In this document: one piece after another, positions 1-4,398 of the stretch
How positions within the stretch are numbered: the stretch's first letter is position 1
Layout of the letters: every line of letters begins with the position of its first letter
NCBI GenBank assembly: GCA_903921945.1
Contig: CAIXSC010001051.1
Span: 1-6,911 of the forward strand
Length of the DNA: 6,911 nt
Direction: 5' to 3'
From: an uncultured Planctomycetaceae bacterium
GTDB lineage: Bacteria > Planctomycetota > Planctomycetia > Pirellulales > Pirellulaceae
The notes under the pieces: model-generated
Seen by the model: only the letters and a program-made list of their open reading frames with translations
Databases searched by the model: none
Told to the model about the DNA's origin: nothing
Position numbers and translations under genes: made by a program

Positions 1-11
1 ACCGTTTTGTA

Positions 12-32
12 CGACGGACATCTTGTCCGTCG
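12..32. repeat. Perfect 9-bp inverted repeat with 3-nt loop (REP-like palindrome)
   Basis: Arms CGACGGACA (12-20) and TGTCCGTCG (24-32) pair perfectly around TCT. The palindrome lies about 175 nt beyond the stop of the DUF2235 gene in non-coding DNA. Next to it, 29-57 carries short direct repeats GTCGAGAGCTT / GTCGAGAGCTC / GTCGAGG. On the minus strand the hairpin is followed by TACAAAACGGT, without a T-run, so it is a poor intrinsic terminator. A dispersed extragenic palindrome is an alternative reading. Confidence 0.55.
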
Positions 33-133
33 AGAGCTTGTCGAGAGCTCGTCGAGGAACTTTCGATTCCGCCGCCACCGGCGAGCAACACACCACAAGG
101 TCGAAAAGTGGCGGGCACGGTTCCCGTTTTTGT

Positions 134-189
134 ATCGCTCTTTCAGGGCCTGCCGGTTTTAAGGGCCTTTCTACCCAGGGCAGAGCGAT
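134..189 (-). other. Spaced 8-bp inverted repeat in the 3' region of the DUF2235 gene
   Basis: ATCGCTCT (134-141) and AGAGCGAT (182-189) are perfect inverse complements separated by 40 nt, starting 18 nt after the stop codon of the DUF2235 gene. The enclosed segment contains GGGCC-rich pieces that could pair internally. This could be a 3'-UTR stem-loop; an 8-bp match over this spacing may also be chance. Confidence 0.3.
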
Positions 190-207
190 GCCGGACGACC
201 AGTCGCT

Positions 208-1749
208 TCATAGCTTCGCGTCGGCGAGCTGCGAAAGGGCGCCAGCCAAGCGTTTCAGCACAGGCTGGATCTGGTCTCGCAACTCGTCGCGGAACTCGTC
301 ACGCTTGGCTCGATTATGGGTCGGCGAACCTTCGTCAATAAGCGCAGCCAACGGATGCCACTTCGCAGTGAACCAGCGGACTTTATCGTTCAAGAAAGCG
401 GTGATCAAAGCGCCTGCATTCGAGCACTCGACACCATGCCTCTTCATGCTTTCGCGCGACAACGGAAACAACTGGTAGACACTCTCCAACGCCGATTTGC
501 TATTGCCTTCCCCGTCTTTCAAGGGTTGGATCGTGACCCGAGTCATGAGTTCCACATACAAATCCCAGGCCAACGCCCGGTCCGCTTCACGGGGCGACCA
601 GAACTCCGTCAGCCGCTCGGACTCAATGACCGGGGATTGTGGCTCTTTCAGCTCGAGCAACTCCCAACGTTCGAGCCAGGCACGCCATGTTCGAGCTGGC
701 AGCACATCGAACGGATAGAGCCGGGTGCTTAGGCTCCGCAGCGACGGCGATTCACCAGCCACAATGTTGTCGGGGCCGGCGATGGAACCAGCCGGGGGAA
801 CCCAGTTCAACCCGCCGTCGATGCCTTCCAAATGCTTGTCCTCGATCCGGGTCGGCACCGCGATCCGACGAAGCTGCCGACCGTCAATACCGCGAGTCAA
901 TTCGGTCTGTTCGACCGAGTAATGCACGAGGTCGCCGACGTGGATCCGGCGCGACAGCGTTCCGGCCCGGCCAATACTAATCGGCTCGTCACGCGCGGTG
1001 ATCGGCGCCGCGAAGTTGCCCGGCAACCCCGGCACGAACATCTTGGGAACCGGCAGTCCACACGCGTGCGCTTTGGAAAGCATCCAATTCAAGGCGATGA
1101 CGGACCGATCGAGGTTGGCGACCTCGCGCGCGTTCCGGTCGACATAGGTGGCGTTGCCGCCGATATCGCCATGCCCGCCGCGAAACCACACCTCGGTGAT
1201 ACGGGCTCGATTCCCCAAGCAACGTTCGATTCCGAACGTCTCCCGGGTCTCATCCAACGCCATCGCGTGATAAGTGTTAAGGACGAAGTCCGGGATTTCC
1301 TTGGGAAAGTCCAGATCTTCGTTCCACGGAATGCCAAACGAGGCGACCGTATCGAAAAGCCCCAAAAACCGCACGGCCGGCGGTTCCTTGAGCGGCTGGC
1401 CGTCCGGGCCCTGGAGCCGCTCGAACGCTTCTTCGATCCGATGCGCGAAGAGTCGGGCGATCGCGGCTCCGCGGCTGTAGCCCACGATGTCGATGTCGTA
1501 GTCGCCGGCCTTAAAGGCCCTTTGTAAGTGTTCGAATTGTTCCATGACACGCGTCCCGGCTCCCGCTCCGGTCGCGCCGCCAATCAGTTTGCCGAAAACC
1601 CCGCCACGGCTTCCGACACCATCTAAATAATGCTTCTTATGATTCCCGTCGTAGACGACGTGAAATCGATAGACATTCGTGTCCAGCGCCGTATTGCGGT
1701 CGGGAGACCGGGAATCGTTCCACGTTCCATCAAACGCGTAAAGTGCCAT
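208..1749 (-). CDS. DUF2235 alpha/beta-hydrolase (Tle1-like phospholipase catalytic domain)
   Basis: The 513-residue product begins with the family hallmark FDGTWN (6-11). The nucleophile elbow GYSRGA (90-95, S92), an acidic residue in FLGLFDTVAS (D133) and a histidine in FRGGHGDIGG (H193) match the expected Ser-Asp-His triad; LVHYSVEQ (274-281) corresponds to the conserved HxSV block. DUF2235 is the catalytic domain of Tle1-type type VI secretion phospholipases, but it also occurs in many stand-alone proteins of unknown role, so lipase activity is inferred. Residues from about 285 to 513 are not recognised: they are helix-rich, with Trp-rich patches (355-362, 459-464) and a charged, probably helical C-terminus (480-513). 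No signal peptide is present. The ATG at 1749 has GGGAG six bases upstream. The gene sits 176 nt after the WD40 gene and probably forms its own unit. No secretion, immunity or VgrG/PAAR gene is in the window. Confidence 0.9.
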   Translation of the reverse strand: MALYAFDGTWNDSRSPDRNTALDTNVYRFHVVYDGNHKKHYLDGVGSRGGVFGKLIGGATGAGAGTRVMEQFEHLQRAFKAGDYDIDIVGYSRGAAIARLFAHRIEEAFERLQGPDGQPLKEPPAVRFLGLFDTVASFGIPWNEDLDFPKEIPDFVLNTYHAMALDETRETFGIERCLGNRARITEVWFRGGHGDIGGNATYVDRNAREVANLDRSVIALNWMLSKAHACGLPVPKMFVPGLPGNFAAPITARDEPISIGRAGTLSRRIHVGDLVHYSVEQTELTRGIDGRQLRRIAVPTRIEDKHLEGIDGGLNWVPPAGSIAGPDNIVAGESPSLRSLSTRLYPFDVLPARTWRAWLERWELLELKEPQSPVIESERLTEFWSPREADRALAWDLYVELMTRVTIQPLKDGEGNSKSALESVYQLFPLSRESMKRHGVECSNAGALITAFLNDKVRWFTAKWHPLAALIDEGSPTHNRAKRDEFRDELRDQIQPVLKRLAGALSQLADAKL

Positions 1750-1755
1750 GGACAG

Positions 1756-1760
1756 CTCCC
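1756..1760 (-). promoter_or_regulatory. Ribosome binding site of the DUF2235 gene
   Basis: GGGAG on the minus strand precedes the ATG at 1749 by a 6-nt spacer (CTGTCC). It supports this start, after which FDGTWN appears at residue 6, as is usual for the family. Confidence 0.65.
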
Positions 1761-1784
1761 ACGAGACCGTGGAGGAAACTCAAG

Positions 1785-1860
1785 CAATCGATCGCGATCG
1801 AGGCAACCGATCGCGATCGAGGCAACCGGGCGCGATCGAGGTAATCGATCGCGATCACGG
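1785..1860 (-). repeat. Four tandem 19-bp repeats with palindromic core, upstream of the DUF2235 gene
   Basis: Four abutting 19-bp units lie at 1785-1803, 1804-1822, 1823-1841 and 1842-1860. On the minus strand the unit reads CTCGATCGCGATCGATTGC. Copies 1 and 2 differ at one base, copy 3 has three further changes in the core, and copy 4 diverges at both ends. The core CGATCGCGATCG is a perfect 12-bp palindrome in copies 1 and 2. The array ends 35 nt before the DUF2235 start codon, so it lies in the leader or promoter region. It may be an operator-like array or a dispersed planctomycete repeat; the sequence alone does not decide. I found no convincing -35/-10 pair around it. Confidence 0.85.
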
Positions 1861-1885
1861 TGCGCAGACCGCCCTGCGGGCCCGC

Positions 1886-1912
1886 CGTTCGCTCCGGAAC
1901 ACGGGGCGAACG
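1886..1912 (-). terminator. Hairpin after the WD40 gene, possible operon terminator without U-tract
   Basis: Arms 1886-1895 and 1903-1912 pair over 10 bp (one G-T pair) with a 7-nt loop, beginning 13 nt after the WD40 stop codon. A second palindrome, GCGGGCCCGC at 1876-1885, follows directly. No run of T follows on the minus strand, so this is not a classical intrinsic terminator. It could act with Rho, protect the mRNA 3' end, or merely attenuate read-through into the DUF2235 gene. Confidence 0.45.
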
Positions 1913-1925
1913 TTCGGTCCTCATC

Positions 1926-2948
1926 CTACATCGCGTAGAGGCGCAGGTGCGAATCGGAGTGGGCGATGGCGAGCTGACTTGAGTCGGGAGACATTCCCAG
2001 GCCGCGGCCGTCGGCAGACAGCTTGTAGCGGAAAAACTCGTTCGCCACGTCGCCTTTCCAAAATAGCAGCCAGCCTCCGCCTCCGCCCGACAGGCCGATC
2101 CAGAATCCATCCGGATGATGAGCCACGCCCCAGACGGCCCCTTGCGTCTTTTCCTTCGCGATCAGCAACGTCTCCAGCTTTCGCGCGGCCGGATCGACGA
2201 CCGCCACCGCGACCTCGCCGACGCCCGCGAACGCGTTGCTGACGTTCGTGATCCCGCCCAGCGCCAACCGAGCGCCATCTCCCCGGAACGCGATGCTCCG
2301 CGCTCCGCCGATATCCGCGCGAAACGTCGTATCGTAAAAGTGCAACGCCTCCACCTTGGCGATTTCCACGCCCGGGGATGCCGCCGAGTCGCCGGCCGCG
2401 CCACCCGGCGGCAACAACGTCCATGCCATCACCGCGCCGCGATGGTCGCACGAATAAAGCGTCGCGTCGTCCTTGCCGTAGCAAACGTTGTAGACATGCG
2501 ACGAGTGGCCGGCGAGCGTGCGGACGAGCGCCCCGCTTTCGATATCCCACTCCTTGACCAGCCGGTCGTTGCCGCACGTCGCGACCCGCTTGCCGCTCGG
2601 ACTGATCGCCACCGCTCGCACCCAACCGCCATGCGCGTCGACGACACGCTGCGGAGCCGGCTTCTCGGCCGACGCCGGCCACCAGATGAGCCGTCCGTCG
2701 TAGCCGCCGCTCAGTAGCGTTTCGCCATCCGGTGTCGCCGCGAACGCCCGCACCCAGCTATCGTGCGCGGCGAGCGGCACGGCGGTCTTCGCCGCCACGT
2801 CATAGCGGTGAATCAGATTGTCCTCGGCGCCGAAAAACACAAAGCGGCCACGCGGCTCCCAGTAACACGCCGTCAATGGCCGACCATGTTTGTACTCGGC
2901 CGTCTTGCGAGTCTTCGCTGGATCGACCGGCCCCGCGATTCGCGTCAT
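1926..2948 (-). CDS. WD40-repeat beta-propeller protein
   Basis: The 340-residue product consists almost wholly of WD40-like repeats. Clear blades lie at about 60-90 (AHDSWVRAFAATPDGE, then GGYDGRLIWW), 104-137 (AHGGWVRAVAISPSGK, then GNDRLVKEWD) and 146-176 (GHSSHVYNVCYGKD). Weaker ones lie at about 20-50, 214-252, 270-297 and 304-339, giving roughly seven blades, a complete propeller. The segment at 177-200 is a Pro/Gly/Ala-rich loop. No signal peptide or membrane segment is present, so it is predicted cytoplasmic, unlike the two exported proteins encoded before it. Its ATG overlaps the DUF1501 stop (ATGA, 2948-2945) behind an AAGGAG eight bases upstream, which indicates translational coupling. 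WD40 propellers are usually protein-interaction scaffolds; the partner is not visible. A strong hairpin follows 13 nt after the stop codon. Confidence 0.92.
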   Translation of the reverse strand: MTRIAGPVDPAKTRKTAEYKHGRPLTACYWEPRGRFVFFGAEDNLIHRYDVAAKTAVPLAAHDSWVRAFAATPDGETLLSGGYDGRLIWWPASAEKPAPQRVVDAHGGWVRAVAISPSGKRVATCGNDRLVKEWDIESGALVRTLAGHSSHVYNVCYGKDDATLYSCDHRGAVMAWTLLPPGGAAGDSAASPGVEIAKVEALHFYDTTFRADIGGARSIAFRGDGARLALGGITNVSNAFAGVGEVAVAVVDPAARKLETLLIAKEKTQGAVWGVAHHPDGFWIGLSGGGGGWLLFWKGDVANEFFRYKLSADGRGLGMSPDSSQLAIAHSDSHLRLYAM

Positions 2949-4309
2949 ACCAGCAGCTCCTTGATCGCGTCCTTCGCGGGATCGGCGATCGGGAACTTGC
3001 GGCCACCGATGTCGAATTCCCCCTTCGAGTCGACGCCGACCGCGCGGAGCAACGTGTGGAACACATGGCCATGATCGACCGCTCGATCGACAACCGCCGT
3101 GCCATTGTCATTCGTCTTGCCAATCACCGCGCCAGGCTGAATCCCGGTTCCACCAAGCACGATGCTCCAAGCGGTGCCCCAGTGGTCGCGGCCGTACCGC
3201 GTGTTGATCTTTGGCGTGCGACCGAATTCGCTCATCACACACACCAGCGTGTCCTGCAACAAACCACGGTCGGCTAAATCGGCCAACAGCGTGGCGAACG
3301 GCTGGTCGAATTCGCCGAGCTGTTCGATGTGGAAATCGAAGTTCTCGTGATGCGTGTCGTAGTCCGCGTGATTGACCTGGACATACGGCACACCGCATTC
3401 CAGCAGTCGACGAGCCAGCAAACAGTGCTTGCCGAATTCGCTCGTGCCGTAACGCGCTTGGTCCGCCGCCGACTCGCGGCTGGCGTCAAACACGTCGCGG
3501 CGCTCCAACAGATCCCGCGCTTGCTGGAAGGAAAAGGTGTACGCGTCCGTGTCGGCCGTGCGGCGACGGCCCGCGAAACGCTCGTCGCTCCGCTGACGGA
3601 ACGCGTTGCGTCGCGAATCGGACTCAAGGCTCAGTCCCTCGGGACGGTCAGTGAATTTCGGCGGCTTGCCGTCGTACATGATGACGTTGCTGAATTGCGG
3701 CCCCAAGTAGGCCGCTTTGTGGTTCTCCGATTCGACATTGCGTTTCCCGGGCGAGCTGCGGACCAGGATGTGTCCCGGGAGCGTGAAGCCGGCCGGCGTC
3801 AACGCTTTCGCGGTGACCGCGCCAAGGTGCGGGTAATCCACGCCCTTCATCTCTTTCCGACCCGTCGTCATTTCCACGACGCCGCGGCCATGATCGCTGT
3901 TCTTGGTATCCAAACCGCGGACAATCGATAGCCGATGCATCTGCTTCGCCGTATGCGGCAACAACTCGCAAATGTGAACGCCGGGAACGGATGTTGGAAT
4001 CGCGCGGAACGGCCCTCCCGTGTCGGTGTTCGGCTTCGGATCCCACGTCTCCAATTGGCTGACGCCACCGTGAAGGAAGATGTTCAGAACCCGCTTGCCG
4101 CCGGCGCGGAGCGGCGCGGCCACTTCCGGGGTACCCGCCATGACATGGCCCAGCGACAGTCCGCCAGCATATCCGCCCGCCCACATCCCCGCCCATTTGC
4201 CCATCGTGGCCAACGGCCCCGATGCCAGCGCGCCGGTCGCGAATCCGCGCAACACGTCCCGGCGACTCTGAGCGTGCTCCGATGAACCGCAAGCAGCGTG
4301 TCGTGACAT
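2945..4309 (-). CDS. Tat-exported DUF1501 protein (alkaline phosphatase/sulfatase-like fold)
   Basis: The product has 454 residues. The N-terminus carries a twin-arginine signal (SRRDVL at 15-20, then an Ala/Gly-rich hydrophobic stretch), so export of a folded, probably cofactor-bearing protein is expected. Motifs of the DUF1501 family are visible: HGGVSQLETWDPKP (H80, D90), SDHGRG (D139, H140), TGRK (149-152), DTHHENF (318-324), SEFGRTP (360-366) and RDHWG (374-378). These resemble metal-ligand positions of the alkaline phosphatase superfamily; substrate and activity are unknown. A longer reading from an ATG at 4441 is open, but it would overlap the upstream gene by 43 nt and bury the Tat signal. 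The start at 4309 has GGAG eight bases upstream and places the RR motif near the N-terminus. The gene lies 89 nt behind the DUF1549/DUF1553 gene, its usual partner in planctomycetes, and its stop overlaps the WD40 start. Confidence 0.93.
   Translation of the reverse strand: MSRHAACGSSEHAQSRRDVLRGFATGALASGPLATMGKWAGMWAGGYAGGLSLGHVMAGTPEVAAPLRAGGKRVLNIFLHGGVSQLETWDPKPNTDTGGPFRAIPTSVPGVHICELLPHTAKQMHRLSIVRGLDTKNSDHGRGVVEMTTGRKEMKGVDYPHLGAVTAKALTPAGFTLPGHILVRSSPGKRNVESENHKAAYLGPQFSNVIMYDGKPPKFTDRPEGLSLESDSRRNAFRQRSDERFAGRRRTADTDAYTFSFQQARDLLERRDVFDASRESAADQARYGTSEFGKHCLLARRLLECGVPYVQVNHADYDTHHENFDFHIEQLGEFDQPFATLLADLADRGLLQDTLVCVMSEFGRTPKINTRYGRDHWGTAWSIVLGGTGIQPGAVIGKTNDNGTAVVDRAVDHGHVFHTLLRAVGVDSKGEFDIGGRKFPIADPAKDAIKELLV
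2957..2962 (-). promoter_or_regulatory. Ribosome binding site of the WD40 gene, inside the DUF1501 coding end
   Basis: AAGGAG lies 8 nt before the ATG at 2948 and within the last codons of the DUF1501 gene. With the ATGA stop/start overlap it supports coupled translation of the two genes. Confidence 0.8.
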
Positions 4310-4317
4310 GACGGTTT

Positions 4318-4321
4318 CTCC
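4318..4321 (-). promoter_or_regulatory. Ribosome binding site that sets the DUF1501 start
   Basis: On the minus strand GGAG is followed by an 8-nt spacer (AAACCGTC) and ATG at 4309. This site, together with the Tat motif 15 residues into the product, decides for the 4309 start over the upstream in-frame ATG at 4441. Confidence 0.75.
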
Positions 4322-4398
4322 GAGTGAGTTAAAGGAGTGGAATCTGCCCAATGCGACGAAGAACCAACGCGAAGCCAGTGAGGCGGAATGGAAACGAA

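Larger units (their letters stand above)
1..207. other. Non-coding stretch at the left edge
   Basis: This segment follows the DUF2235 stop codon. Open frames crossing it on the plus strand are antisense to the DUF2235 gene and show no recognisable protein. Apart from the two inverted repeats and the short GTCGAGAGCT direct repeats, I see no promoter, RNA gene or mobile-element end in it. Confidence 0.6.

Noticed and set aside
110..136. A possible plus-strand intrinsic terminator: short ACGG/CCGT stem followed by TTTTT.
   Set aside because: The stem has only four pairs and no plus-strand gene ends before it.
832..1527. A 231-codon open frame on the plus strand opposite the DUF2235 gene.
   Set aside because: It is antisense to the catalytic motifs of the DUF2235 gene, with a charged low-information translation and no family match that I can recognise.
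208..1749. The DUF2235 gene considered as part of a type VI effector-immunity or phage-defence island.
   Set aside because: No secretion component, immunity-like small gene, adaptor domain, nuclease or sensor gene is visible in the window; the family alone does not prove such a role.
1785..1860. The 19-bp tandem repeats considered as a small CRISPR array.
   Set aside because: The units abut without unique spacers, are too short, and no cas gene is present.
1748..2242. A plus-strand frame whose ATG shares the palindromic CATG with the DUF2235 start, suggesting a divergent gene.
   Set aside because: Its first part is the translated 19-bp repeat (Arg/Ser-rich) and the rest is antisense to the WD40 gene; no protein family or ribosome site supports it.
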